From: Azolla caroliniana | Lineage: Eukaryota > Polypodiophyta | Direction: 5' to 3' | Assembly (NCBI GenBank): GCA_043228905.1 | Contig: JBHGNT010000015.1 | Coordinates: forward strand, 5,704,001 to 5,768,000 | DNA: 64,000 nt | In this document: piece after piece, positions 42,846-55,814 of the stretch | Layout of the letters: each line of letters starts with the position of its first letter | Numbering within the stretch: the first letter of the stretch is position 1 | Position numbers and translations under genes: made by a program | The notes under the pieces: model-generated | Told to the model about the DNA's origin: nothing | Seen by the model: only the letters and a program-made list of their open reading frames with translations | Databases searched by the model: none

Positions 42846-44230
42846 TCAATTGTGTGATGAGATAGACGACCTCATGTTATCAGAGGAGAATAAATTCACG
42901 GTGGTAGGTGAGGTACATAGGTTCAAGGTGTTTTCTCTGGTTGTGTAGATGCAAGGTTCAAGACCTAATCGATCGAAACTCCTACATATTTTATATGTTG
43001 CTTTTTCGGAGGAAGTGGCTAACATCCTTGACATTCAATTTATGTCCAGAGGATGTTACCATGTGGAATTGGCAGATGAGGAGTTTGTCAACAAGCTTTT
43101 AGCGATTAAGGAGGTGGGTGTGGAAGGTGCATGGATTTCCTTTCACAAATGGTCGCATAATGTTAAGGTGGATGACATTTTGTAGGATTAGGAATCTAGC
43201 ATGGTTTTTACGGTGGTATTCCCTGGTTTGAGGAAGGAGTGTCCAGGAACGTTCTTCCTCACATTGGGTCTTTGCTAGGTAAAGTTATTGCTACGCACGA
43301 TGGACAAGCTTCTGGGACAAATAGAGTGGGTGGGGTTCTAGTAATTCAGTTGATCGCACCAAGAAATGTTTGGTTGCCTACAACTATATATTTACCTAAT
43401 TTACTTATTAATAAACCTCCAATGCTGCAAAAGGTGTATTATCAAGGTATTCCTCATCAATGTTTTGTGTGCCGTCAATTTGGTCATTTAGGTCGAGATT
43501 GTTAGAAGCGACGTCCGAATGTAGAAGTGCATATACCTAATCGAGTAGTTGTTAATAATGATGGTTGGTCTACAGTTTCAACAAAACCTGTTTTTAAACT
43601 GACTAATACAATGATTAATCCAGTCTTATTACTTGAAGCTAACCCTTATCACTCTTTGCAAGAAGTGGAAAAGGATGCGAGTAATTTTAAAATGGATAGC
43701 GAACTTTCCCCAACAGTTTGTACAAAGGAAAATCGTGTGGCACATAAGTCCAAGGTCATCCTTTCACATGTACAACCTTTGGAATCTGTTAATAAAGTTA
43801 ATAATCAACTTAATAAGGGTAAACAACATGTTTTTGATCATGTACAAAAATCTGATATGCCCCTACTCCTGACTGACAATGAACAAACTGAAGTGGGCAA
43901 GGTAGACCTTGCACATGGTGACATGGATTGTGAGGCTATAGTTGCTTTAACTTCAGCGGATAGGTCTTCAGATAGGGTTCATACAGTAGATAAGTGCATG
44001 CCAATGCGATCACATAAGTTGATAGGGAAAGACCTTTGGACCAAGTCTAATAAGAGACAATTACGGGCCTTTGAGGATGGAAGAAAGGGTAGAGATGTTG
44101 CACTTGCCGAAAGAAGAATAGGAGGAAAAAATATGAATGATGGATAGGTTAAATATTATATCATGGAATGTTTGGTGTTGGGGGCTAAAGCAATTTTTTT
44201 ATGAGGGGATGAGGATAGCACATTCACTCT
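42846..44230 (+). pseudogene. LINE (L1-type) ORF1 and start of endonuclease
   Basis: 42949-43185 reads FSEEVANILDIQFMSRGCYHVELADEEFVNKLL...WISFHKWSH, a DUF4283-like ORF1 domain. 43239-43505 reads GKVIATHD...VVIQL-like and QGIPHQCFVCRQFGHLGRDC, the ORF1 zinc knuckle. 43527-44147 continues DGWSTVSTKPVFKLTN...NPYHSLQEVE, the usual ORF1 tail. At 44149-44185 RLNIISWNVWCWGLKQF is the start of the ORF2 endonuclease. The frame breaks at 43185 and 43505. The rest of ORF2 is absent. Confidence 0.75.
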
Positions 44231-44575
44231 ATTTTTGTTTGTACTGAACTTTATTGGCAAACGAACATATGATTGATGTGGAAAACGAAGAACATTGTCT
44301 ATTTTTGTAAAGGATGAGTGACGATGGTGTTGGGGGAAGAAGCAGAATTTCATGAGGGGATTAAAAGAGTAGTGTCATTATGTTTTTTGGTATGTACGGG
44401 ATTTTGCTACACTACGACGAGATGGTTAATGTGGACATTGGTGGTAATCGGCGACATGTTGGTAGGGGAAAAGGAAGCATATTTTCTTTGGTTGATAAGG
44501 ATGAGTGATGACATTGTTGGGGGCTGAAACATACTTTCATGAGGGGACGAGAACAGTAGAATCATTTTCTTTTGC
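44178..44575. repeat. Three direct repeats after the LINE fragment
   Basis: GTTGGGGGCTRAA...TTTCATGAGGGGAYGAG recurs at about 44178, 44329 and 44517, with GGATGAGTGATGACAT-like sequence before the second and third. Confidence 0.7.
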
Positions 44576-44693
44576 AGGTGATTGTTGTATTCAACGAAAT
44601 ATATTTTGAATTAATATATCCCGAATTCTGCGATTCAGAACTTCAACGCAATGCAAGTATACACATGTTGAAGAAAACTAATGCAGGGGCAGC

Positions 44694-46037
44694 ATGGAAA
44701 GTTTGGTGTTTGCAAATGCAGCATCCAGTGATTTTGTTGTTTCTGTGTTTCTGAAAGCTTGTACTAAGCTGAAAGATTTGGAAAATGGCCAACAAATACA
44801 TGCACATATTGATGGGTCTAGGGCATTGGAAAGTAATGCTTTTGTTGGTTCGACTTCTTTTATGAACATGTATTCAAAATGTGGTATGATAGATCAAGTC
44901 AGAGATGTATTCGATAAGATCTTAGATCGTGATGTGGTATCATGGAATGCATTAATAGCACGCTATGGTCTTCATGATCGATATCACGAAGCATTGGAAT
45001 GTTTCGAGCATATGCAATGTCAAGGGATCATCCCAGAAGAAGTGAGTTTTGCATGTAGTTTGAAAGCTTGCAGTAGTATTGGTGTTGTAGCCATAGCCAA
45101 ATGTCAAAATTTGCATGCAAAAATTGAAATGAATGGGATGTTGAAAACAAGCCGAAATGTTGGCAATGCAGTAGTTGACATGTTGGCTCACTTGAAAAAA
45201 CAAAAGAGTTATTTGATCGTCTTCCAATAAGAGACATGGTATCTTGGAATGCATTAATTTGTGGATGGTTATGGTACAACATGAGCAAGGTGAGGAAGCG
45301 TTAATCAAGTCAAGAAGATGCAACTTCAATGAATTTCTGGAGATGAAGTCACATATGCATGCATTTTGAAAGCTTGGGGGTGCATTAGATCCACAAACAA
45401 GGGCGAGGAAGTACATTTCAATGCTGAGAGGAAAGGGCTTTTAAGAAAAAGCCAACTTGTTGGAAAAGCACTAGTAGATATTTATTTGAAATGTGTCATG
45501 CTAACAATTTGACAAACTTCCCATATGTGATACAATGACATGGAATACATTGTTCACAGGTTATGTGCACTATGAGCATGACGAGGAGGCCCTCAAAAGA
45601 AGACAATCTCTCCTAATTCTGTGACATTTGCATGTACTCTAAAATATTGTGCTAGCATTGGAGCAATAGAAAAGGGCAAAGAAATGCATGTAAAGATTGA
45701 GGAGATGGGCATGCTGAAGAGGAACCGGGTTGTTGGCAATGCATTGGTTGATCTATATGCTAAGTCTGGAGTCTTAGAGAAAGCATGTGAAGTCTTTGAT
45801 ATGCTTCCAACTCAAAATATAGTCTCATGGAATGTTCTGATTACAAGATATGGTCAAGTTGGAGAAAATGAAAATGTTTTCTCTGTATTTGACCAGGTGA
45901 GAAGAAATGGAGTTTTACCAAATCCGGTTTTACCACATTCGATCACCTTTCTTGTTGTGCGATTACTCTTAAGTAATGGAAATGTTGTTAGAATAAATAT
46001 AATAGCTTCACCATCCCCAATATATTGTGACGCATAA
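44694..46037 (+). pseudogene. PPR (PLS-type) pseudogene fragment
   Basis: 44694-45230 is open: LKACTKLKDLENGQQIHAHID, NAFVGSTSFMNMYSKCGMIDQVRDVFDKILDRDVVSWNALIARYG, EALECFEHMQCQGIIPEEVSFACSLKACSSIG. 45230-45620 holds DMVSWNALICGWL and other motif pieces in shifted frames. 45621-46037 is open: MTFACTLKYCASIGAIEKGKEMHVKIEEMG, NALVDLYAKSGVLEKACEVFDMLPTQNIVSWNVLITRYG. These are repeating 31-36 residue PPR motifs as in plant organelle RNA-binding proteins. No start region, targeting peptide or E/DYW end is seen. At least three frameshifts or stops. Confidence 0.8.
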
Positions 46038-46239
46038 TGGAAATGTTGGAAATGCTTGTAGTCATACAACCATGGTAGATAAAGGATGCATTCATACAGC
46101 CTGTATGTGTTCACCGTTCTTTGTAGTTTTCCACTCTGAGTCTTTGGGCTTTCTTATTGGCCTATCATGGCGACAACCTTTATAATGTTGTCAGACTAAT
46201 CATTTTGTCATGTATGTAGAATTTCTACTAATGAAGAAT

Positions 46240-47090
46240 ATTTTTTTTGGAAAAAAAAGAAGGAAACCACGAGAGAAGACTTGGAAGAAGAAGAAAAAAA
46301 AGTAAGGTCAAGACCATCATGGTTGACATGTTGATGAAACATGAGATAAGATTTTGACCATGAGAGAAGGGATTTGGTTCTTCATGGTTGTGGTTGTGAT
46401 AAGGAAGATGGTAGGAGCTCAAAATAGAGGCATCAACAATATTCCATATGTAATCCTGATAACTATGATTGTAATGATGATAAGAGTACCAAAGTTAAGG
46501 TTTTGACCATGGTAAGGGATTGTAAGATTGATGACGGCGATGATTGTGCAAGCGCAAGCATATTTATTAGTGCTTAGGGTGAGCATTATGATGGAAAAAA
46601 TGGTAGCATATTTATTATGTAATTGGTTAAGATAAGAATAAGTATCACGAAAATAATAAGGATGAGGGTAAGATATGAGAGGATGATGATAATGAATTGT
46701 GTGTTTTAGGTTGCAATAGTTTTCTTCATGATAGGCGTTTTGGTGATGAAAACAACGGTTTGGGTAAGTCAAAAGGTGATCATCATGAGGGCTTTCGTGT
46801 TGAATATGGAATAAGGCTTTGTGATGATGAGGATGTCATAGAAAAATATATTGATAGTGAGGATATTAAAGAACATGATGATGATGTGGATGCGTTTAAA
46901 GATCAAGTGAGTATAAATGATGGTGACCTAGAAGAAGATAAAGGGATTTGGATGTGTATAATGATCACATATGTGAATATGTTGATGTTATGGGTGCATG
47001 GATGAATAATGAGATTTGGGTTTATGATGAAACACGATGGGTGTCATTTTGCCAATTCACATGATGTAAAAAGACCTCCAAAGAGAGGAA
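46240..47090 (+). other. Purine-rich, His/Asp/Glu-coding low-complexity sequence
   Basis: A 103-codon frame (46697-47005) encodes an acidic peptide (DDEDVIEKYIDSEDIKEHDDDVDAF). It may be a chance product of GATGAT-rich DNA. The purine tract AAAGAGAGGAATT just before 47091 resembles a polypurine tract. Confidence 0.35.
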
Positions 47091-47478
47091 TTTGTCCATT
47101 TTAAAACGTTATTTTAAATAAGCACAAAATACAAATTTCGTACTAAAACCTTATCTCTTTGACTGAATGTATAAACCATTATTTAAAGAGTGTTCTAATA
47201 CATCTACATAATTCAATTGTTGTATGTAAGCTAAAGTGTGAGCACTAAGTGATGACATGCCCTTAGCCCTTAGCTCTTACCTTTAAGTGGATGTGCAACC
47301 CTATATAAAGGGCATCTTACCTTATATGTTTTAGGGAAAAAAAGAGAAGAAAACAAGTATCCTATGCATGGGGGAAAATACAAGAGCAACATGGTTTGCA
47401 AATTTCTCAAGAGGAGAGTAAATATCTCAAGTATAAGTTAATACTTCAATAAATAAAGTCACATTTTTTCATAGATAT
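47091..47478. repeat. LTR-like repeat, right copy (uninterrupted)
   Basis: Starts TGTCCATTTTAAAACG after a purine tract. TATA-like CTATATAAAGGGC at about 47302; AATAAATAAA near 47450. It is collinear with 41233-42362 minus the hAT-type insert, so it shows the empty site (about 47255-47275). Confidence 0.5.
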
Positions 47479-50400
47479 TGTAAGAATTGGATAAATTTGA
47501 TCTAATTTTGCCTAAAGGTAATGGCTTAATACTTTAATAATAAACAAAAGAATCATATTATATTTAATTATGTGTTGTGACTTATTGATGAAGTTTATAT
47601 GTATATCATCTACCTTAAAGTGCATGGGTTTGAGACCTAACTCAGCAAACCATTTTTACCAACCATCTTTTTGCTACGCACGTGTGCCACGGACTTCAAA
47701 CACTACTCAACCGCAACTTGAAGATGCAAGTCGACCTCATGTCCATTCTTTGTGATCTAATATGGTATCAACAAATAATCTAAGTCTTATTACTTAATGA
47801 GCACTCACCTTGACCTTACCTACATGGTTAGCTAGCTTATTCATGTTGTACGCACCATGTAAGAACAACGAATGATACCATGGACCATTGAAATCTTTTG
47901 TGGACCAAGAGTTTTGGTTCAACTCAAAGGCTATACAAATATTGATTGGATCGGTAGTTTGGTGGACCACTGATTCTGGGATTGAGTTTCGGCTGCTTCT
48001 TGGGAAGTGACACATTCTCTTAGAGTATTAAAAAGCATTCAATTGTGTCTATATTAAGCATTGAGTAAAAGAATAGGGATGTATAGGTTGCCACTTGTGA
48101 AGTCATGTGGCTCGAGTGAATCCTTGACTTGAACATCCTAAATGCCAACCTCATATGACTCTATGGAGATATCATTAGCAACAAGCAACTCGCATGGATC
48201 CCAATGTTCCATGCGTATATGAAAACACTAAAGTATATATTACCGCGACACGTGAGAGAAAATAATGGCCATGACATTGATGTCCAATATATCTAAACCC
48301 GTCGACAAATGACAAATATATTGATCAAAGTTCTTGGATGAAACAAGCTTGAACAAATTTTTTCAACATTTAGCCTACACCCGCCTAATCTATCGAGATT
48401 GAAGGGGAGTAAAAGAAACCAAGCTCTTCTTTTGCTTGATAGTACGACAAAATTGAGCTTGTGTGTTAATGCTTACCATTGACATAGTGAATGGGTGATG
48501 TCTTTCCATTGAATGAAGTGGATACCCTAGATATTCCACTCACTCTCCCATGATGGCTATATTGATACTAACTTTTACAAGTATTGGCATAGCCATTCTA
48601 TATAAACCACACCCCCTATTGCATGTTGATTATGGTTCATTAGCTTTTAATTAGGAATTTTGTACCTTGTTAATGTATAAATCTCTTTGGTGTATAATTG
48701 AACTTCCCTCAAGTCATTACACATGAAGTTATTCCAAGACATCTAGGATAGATAACCTTGGGCGTGCAAGTTTTGTCTGACAAGAATTTAATGTATTAAA
48801 TCTCAATGTAATTGCAAAAACATATCTCTATTGGAAATCACAAGCATGGCCTTCTCATATACCTAACAATTGCCCATTTGGTTATGCTATGAACGCCTTC
48901 ATGTTATTTTTCATTGCTACTTTGGCCTAATTCCAATTTATGAGACATTACATAATCAAATTGTTTCATGTGGTGGGAAAATGGTTCAACAACAACTTTG
49001 ATTTTATGGGTTGATTTATGCCAATGAAAGAATGGAGGTATGCTTTGAAAAATTGTGGAGACACGTGATAGTATTCAAACATTCCATCTTTAGAGGCATG
49101 CATGTTGATGATTGATACCTTGGGTTTCATTCCATGATTTGTTTTGGAAGACACGGGTATTATGCGTGTCAAATCTTGACGTCATGCTAGCATGTTATCA
49201 ATCTTGATAAAGTTGTAAGGATTAAATAATCTATGTAGTTGAGAATGGTTAATCCGTAGAAAATAATACTTGGAATTACCTTTTGGCATCTAACAAATTA
49301 TCACAAGCTAGACAATTCTCTTCAAGGTGAAATTGTGGTTGCTCCAAACGTTATTTATGTGTAGGAAAACATCAATCTCACCCCAAATTAGGATGACAAC
49401 AATTGAGTTGGTTCGTGATTTTCTTGAACAATTAAGATTAACGACATGTCAATGAGTGTGTATAACGCTTCACATGCCTAGGGGTGCCACAATTTATGGA
49501 CAACTATTTCAAATACATTGTATGCTCAACAACTCTTGCCTTGCCTAAATTTGGATGGTCCAAGTTTATCTTAGAGCGTACATTTGCCAATAAGATATAC
49601 TATTTTCTCATTAATGATCAACATGGTTAATGACAAATAAGGGAAACTCCCTTTGGGGACTCCACAAATGTTACAGTTGGTGGACATCCATAATGATGGT
49701 GGGCTGGTGTAATAAAACACCTTTCAAATGCAAAGCATTTGTTTGAGTGTATGTTCATGGGTGGGGTCGTGCTAATTGTTGCCCTCTCAAGTCACATTTT
49801 CAAATGGCTCTTGCTTCTTTTGTATCGCAATTGAGGAGGCTTGCCAACATATATTTTGTCTTACCCAATGGCATGACATGTATGATCTCTACTATCTAGG
49901 GGCTAGCGTTTTGGATGCCACCACACCTGATGGTTGTTTTCCACTTGGACTTTTGGGGTTGTTAGCATAATTAGAATATGTGAAAAGTGTTCAATAGTTT
50001 ATTCCCATCTTGGAGTGTATTATCGACCATTTGAAAGGTCTTCTTCAAGATTAGTTAAGCACCTTAGTCTAGGTGGGGTCTCATTACCAACGATGATTGG
50101 TTCCTTTACATACATACATCTCTTTGGTTTCTTTGTTAGGAATGTAACATTGCCCTTAGAATAATTAACGGTAAAAATAGACTTACTACCTGATAACACT
50201 ACCTTTTTGTTTTTTCTCTTGTGTATTTATGTAAATTCTCATTGTTTTCTCGTTGAAATTGAATTGTGCATGTGGATGAAGAAAGAGGAGTATGCAACAT
50301 GCATAAACAAACGTCCCTTAATCATTTAAACTACCTAAACAAACTTCTCTTCCAATTTTAATAATTTGGTTAGCTATGTTAAAATGATAATCATCTTGTT

Positions 50401-52860
50401 GAATTATATTATAGTGGAAAGATAGAATAAGGCATAAACACATGTATGACATTTCTAAAACTTTACAAAAATAGGAAATGAATAACTTCAAGATAAAGTT
50501 TACTGTATGAAGTGATGGATTTGCTTCAGTACAATAATTTCTTGTATGTATTGTGGAAGAGGAGTCAAGAACATGAGATGATTTATTGTGTGTGGAATTG
50601 TCCAAAGAGGACCATTCATTATGTGCCCTATGAAAGTTAAAAGAGGACCCTATATGTTCTCAAATATGTATGATTGGTTGATAATAAGATTTTCCTTGAA
50701 AAAGAAAACTATATAATCAATGCATACACACACATGTCGATGTTCACAAGTGAATGATTCGCTTATAACTGACTATTGGAGGAGAACAATAATGTATTGT
50801 CACTCCACGTAAAGTAGTGGCGTAGACTTACCTTTGAAGGGTAAAAAATGACATTGTCAACAAACATATGAATGTATAGGATGACTAATGTAACCATATT
50901 CGGTGAATCAGTAGCCTTTACGTATATTAACTTGCTTTTGTATTCATGTGGCCTCAATATACGAACAATGATTACATTTCTACTTTTTGAACTATTAGTT
51001 GCTCAAGATTATCCATGCAACTATGAATTGAAGAGATGTTGCCATGTATCAAAACACTTTCTTGTGTTGTGTTAAGATTGATACGATGGAAAATATTATT
51101 GCCGATTTGTACTATAAAGTTCTTGAGGAAAAAGTGAACCGATAGAAATAACCACGAGTAACTTTCTAGGCTTTAGGCAAACGAAGCATGCAAGATATTT
51201 TATGAGTATGCAGTATATTTTGCACTGCATCTATACTGTTAAAATTGACATTCCATGCAACAATTTATGCCATCATGAACAAACAATGACATCATGTAGA
51301 GAGGAAGTTGCAATAACATTATAAAGAGCACAACATTATACTCTCGACGTGTTTGAATTTCCCAAGAGGCTTATTTGTTTTCCATATTGCTTGACAAGCA
51401 ATAAGTTGCAATCCATTGTTTAGAAAGGTTAACATGTTGCATCATTCATTCATTAGCAAATTTTATGTATTTCTTGATAGCATTTTAAGGGTTTACATAA
51501 ACGGATGATGAAAGAGTCAAATTATTGATGCTAAAGGTATATTGTTAATGGTGAAGGCTATTTAGTGTTTGTGTGTGGTGGTTCTTTTTCCTTATCGCAG
51601 TTCTTCAAAGTTTGATGTAGTTTACAATAAATGAACTCAAATGCAACAATTGTACATTAAACCACACATAGCCAATGTTTCCTTATAATTTGGTTGCATA
51701 GGTTGTAAAGTGATCTAATGAAACAATTGTATAATGGATATGGTGCGAAGCCTATATAACCAACATAACTAACCTATTACAAATTGTCCTAGACTACAAA
51801 AGCCCAATGGAGTAGCTTTGTTATAGCCATAACCTTACAACCTAAGTGTATAGCTAATTTTAATGGGTTAAGGGTAAGATAGTTGGGAAACCGGTTATCC
51901 TAGGAACATGGACAAGTCCATATGGGCCTATGACACGCAAGAACACGTAGTAGTCTTGGAGTGTTAGGTGTTGGGTTGTATGAAGGCGACAAGCTATCCC
52001 CATCATTACCATATCTTGAGACGCTCTGGAGACTCTATTGATGAGGCTAAGCTCTCTTCTTCGGATAAGTTAATCAACATCCAAGGTATAACATAAGTTA
52101 ATATTTGGTGGTATGGGACACTAGCAGTAGTTTATGTTCATCTCATGTCCTTCCCTCGAGGGTGGTTGGTGTGGTTAATCTATTATTCTCCTTAATCTCT
52201 TAATGTTTTGCTCAATGTTATTATGATTTGTTATAAGCTCTACAAAGCGAGAACATGTCGCCCAATTAGAGTTAGCACACAATGCATCCACTAGGTTTTC
52301 TACAATTGGTTTGCCCATAAACTCCAACAATTGTTGTAGAATGATCTTAGTAAGCCAAGTGTAGGTGTTGTTGTGTGGATGCATATCCTTAATCCAAAGG
52401 CATCAATACAACTAGGCATGTGGAATACATATTCCAAGTGCAAACAAAGCGTTAAAGAAGTGTTAATAATAGGACAAGCTCAATTGAATGGCTTTCTTTT
52501 TCGTGCACACACAATCTAGATAGTAGCCGTGCCAACGTGTTCATGTCACAGCCAACGCCCAGAGCCATTCGTCAGAGTCCTAGCATGAGGCCATAGTGAG
52601 GCAGCAACAACAATCGACGTTGCGCGAGGCCAGGTCATGAGTTCCTCCATAATATGCTAAAAATGCTCGCCGATGGAGTCTTTCTGTAGTTATAAAACGA
52701 ACGAGAACGAGGTAGTCGTAGTCGTGATGCGAACGCAGCCTACGCCGTGAGGGTTTGAGCGGCATGTGAAAGTGTGTGTGTGTGTGGCCTAGGGGGAACA
52801 AAGTCTAAGTTGGTTGGGGAAAGAGGGGGTCACACGTGTGTAGAGAGAGGAGGTCACGTG
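47479..52860. other. Long AT-rich intergenic region
   Basis: Searched on both strands for LTR ends, RT/integrase/transposase motifs, tRNA boxes and splice-linked frames. The longest frames are under 100 codons and show no family wording. A tRNA-B-box-like GGGTTTGAGACC lies at about 47626. 52540-52800 is more GC-rich with no clear frame. Nothing supportable. Confidence 0.5.
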
Positions 52861-52861
52861 C

Positions 52862-52866
<5 letters not shown>

Positions 52867-52892
<26 letters not shown>
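52867..52892. repeat. (GA)n microsatellite
   Basis: Pure GA run upstream of the MYB gene. Confidence 0.9.
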
Positions 52893-52895
<3 letters not shown>

Positions 52896-53041
52896 GACAC
52901 TGTTGGAGGCATTGGAGTGTGTGGACTGAGCCAAAGATGGTAAGGTACTACTACTACTACTCACCATTTACTCCTCCCTACTTCTCCTTCTCCTTCTCCT
53001 TCTAGGGATCCACAAAGTGTTGTTTCAACTTCCACTCCTCA

Positions 53042-53177
53042 ACTCCTTTCTCTCTCTCTCTCTCTCTCTCTAGACCAGCTCCTCCCTCTCCCTCTCCCTC
53101 TCTCTCTCTCTCTCTAGACCAGCTCCTCACTCTCTCTCTACCTCTATATAACAACCACACCAACCAGTCCACCCAAC

Positions 53178-53208
<31 letters not shown>
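53042..53208 (+). promoter_or_regulatory. MYB promoter: pyrimidine tracts and TATA box
   Basis: TCTATATAAC at 53144-53151 is a good TATA box about 200 bp before the ATG. This predicts transcription start near 53175 and a pyrimidine-rich leader of about 170 nt. CT runs surround it. TAGACCAGCTCCTC with its CT run occurs twice (about 53060-53083 and 53105-53128), a local duplication. CT-rich core promoter tracts are common in plants. Confidence 0.65.
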
Positions 53209-53347
53209 CTCCAAATGCAACCCTCTCTCCCCCAGTTTTCACTAATTACATTCCTACCCTCCTCTCCTCTTCTTCCTCCTACATGCTTCTTCTTCTTCAT
53301 CTCCCCTCCTCCTCCTCCTCCTCCTGCTCAAATCCTGTCTTCCCCTC

Positions 53348-55814
53348 ATGGAGCCACCTCCCTTCACCCATCACCATAGCCTCTCATTAACCCTCCTCTC
53401 CAATCCTCCTCATATTATGCATAGCACCACCACCACCACCACCACAGATAGTAGCACCCTCCAGCAGCCCAAGAAAGAGCCTCTGATTTGTGACCCTAAT
53501 CCTCCACTTCCTTGCACCAATGGACGCTTCATTCCATTGCCATTGCCTTTGCCATTGCCATCTCCCTCTTCTTCCTCCTCTTCCTCCTCCCCCAAGCTCT
53601 CCTGTGCTCGCGGCCACTGGAGACCTGCTGAAGATGAGAAGCTTAAAGAACTCGTCGCTCTCTACGGCCCTCAAAATTGGAACCTTATTGCAGAGAGATT
53701 GGATGGAAGATCAGGTAATCATTTATTTCTTCAACACACACGCATGTACGCAATTCAATCTAAAATTTGGTCTTGTTATCATGTATATATATATATATAT
53801 ATATATATAAATTAAATAACCATCGTTCAACATTAGGTTTAGGTTTAGGGTTTCCATCTCTTTTAAATTATAGAAGTGTTTCCTTTTTCTTTCTCTGTTT
53901 AAAAGTGATTTCAGAAATTCATCCGTTTTGGAAATCAAAATTCTTCGTTTTAGGTTTAGGGTTTCCATCTCTTTTACAATATATTTACATGTGATTTGTT
54001 TCCTTTCTCTGTTTAGTGATTTCGGAAATTCATCCGTTTTGGAAATCGGAATTCTTTGCAAATTCGTTTTTTCCTCTTCTGGCCAAGCATGTCATTTTGG
54101 AAATTCAGGATTTCCTCTTTTGGTTTAAAATTAGGGTTTTGAATTGGAAATTAGGGTTTCTGTTTTTTGAGTAAAAATTCTAAGTTTCCAACACTTTGCA
54201 AGATGGGCTTTTCCTTTTTTGGGAAGCATAGTTTCTATTAAACCCTTACCAGAAAACGGAGGTTTTCCTCTTTGGGAAATACTGACCAGCCTTCAAGCAC
54301 TTTGCAAAACCGAGGGTAGTCTCTTGTTTGTAAAAAATAGGGTTTTTTCTTGCAGGTTTAGGGTAAACAGAGGAGTGTTTCAAACTTCAAACACCTAAGA
54401 GGAGAAACTAGGGTTTCCTTTCTTTGAGAAAAACAGTGGTGGCTCCAAACGTTTTTTTTTTTTTTTTCCCTCTTTAGGTTAATTAATTAATTATCTCTGT
54501 GGAGGGGTAGGGGAAGGGGTTTAAAGGTTTCCTCATTGGGAAACATGGCTAAGTACACTCTAGAAACCCAACTTATGTGGATTTAAGCTAGAAACCTTCC
54601 TCATTTCTCAAGTTTAAAGTTAAATAACCTAACTTATGTGAATTTAAGTGCACACTCTAGAAACCTTTTAACAAGTACATTTAGTCCTCATTTCCCAAGT
54701 TATATTTAACCTTACTTATGTGGATCAAGAAACCTTCTAACAAGTATATTTAGTCCTCGTTTCTCAACTTATATAACCTAACTTATGTGGATTTATTATC
54801 ATTTGATGATGATTTGTTTTGTTGTTGTTGGTGGTATTGAATCGGGTAGGGAAGAGTTGTAGGCTGAGGTGGTTCAATCAGTTAGACCCGAGGATAAACC
54901 GGAGGCCATTCAGCGAGGAGGAGGAGGAGAGGCTGTTGGGCGCCCACGGCTTGTACGGGAACAAGTGGGCATTGATTGCGAGGATGTTCCCCGGACGGAC
55001 GGACAACGCGGTCAAGAATCATTGGCACGTCATCATGGCAAGACAATGCCGAGAAGCGCATTCACACCCCGTGAGGTCTTCGCCACCCCTATCGACCACA
55101 TCTTCTTCATCTTCATCCTCATCATCGAATCATAACAATCACAATATGGATCATATGGCCATCTCTAGCACCCATTATGCTACAACCCCAACTAATACCA
55201 ATAGTAACCATCACAACACCACATTCCTCGCTAAGCCCAATAGTATGCTCCAATATCTAGACCACAACAATCAAAATCACACTCACAATCCCAATATGGA
55301 TCATGTGGCCAACAATATGGATCATATGGCCATCTCTAGCACTCATTATGCTACAACACCAACTAATACCAATAGGTACCATCACAACAACACATTCCTC
55401 ACTAAGCCCAATAGTATGGTCCAATATCTAGACCACAACAATCAAAATCACAATCACACTAACAACCACACTAACAATAATAACCTGTTGTTGTTGCAAC
55501 TGGAATCTCTTGATGGCCATGCAACCCATTCCCCTGATCATCCCAACCATCTCTCTCTTGGCTCTCCAAACTTGAGTAGCTCTACAATATCTAATATCAC
55601 TAGTGAGTCAGTGCTAGTGATGCCTAATTCCTTCACCACTACTACTAACATTAGAGGAGGTGAAGGTCAAGTAGTGCTAGACAGCCCAATGATGATGCCA
55701 CCCCCTTCCAATTCTAGCAGTATGCCGATCCCGATGCTATCGCCATCCGCTCCTAATGCTATAATACCGAAGGAGCCCATATTCATTGATTTCCTGGGCT
55801 TGGGAGTGCACTGA
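53348..55814 (+). CDS. R2R3-MYB transcription factor, MYB52/54/105/117-type (subgroup 21)
   Basis: Two exons, 53348-53714 and 54850-55814, joined across a GT-AG intron of 1,135 bp (donor GGTAAT, acceptor GGTAG). The split codon restores Gly123 in [10 protein letters not shown]. The product is 443 residues. R2 (about 88-138) reads [23 protein letters not shown]...[12 protein letters not shown] with Trp91, 111 and 130. R3 (about 141-187) reads [39 protein letters not shown] with Phe143 in place of the first Trp, then Trp162 and 181. The [11 protein letters not shown] and [22 protein letters not shown] wording is diagnostic of this MYB group, which in Arabidopsis includes secondary-wall and organ-boundary regulators. 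It would bind DNA in the nucleus. The N-terminus is His/Thr/Pro/Ser-rich. The C-terminus is Asn/His-rich with an internal duplication of about 57 residues, and ends [10 protein letters not shown]. No close gene neighbours. The start is the first ATG after the predicted leader. The exact orthologue is uncertain. Confidence 0.93.
53784..53809. repeat. (TA)n microsatellite in MYB intron
   Basis: Run of about 13 TA units, 70 bp after the donor site. Confidence 0.9.
55143..55450 (+). repeat. In-frame tandem duplication in MYB exon 2
   Basis: Coding for [20 protein letters not shown] through [16 protein letters not shown] occurs twice, about 171 bp apart. The DNA copies are nearly identical, with a few changes ([11 protein letters not shown] versus [11 protein letters not shown]). 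Confidence 0.9.

Noticed and set aside
54869-55135. 88-codon frame overlapping MYB exon 2
   Set aside because: Shadow frame of the R3 repeat coding; the MYB frame has all the conserved residues.
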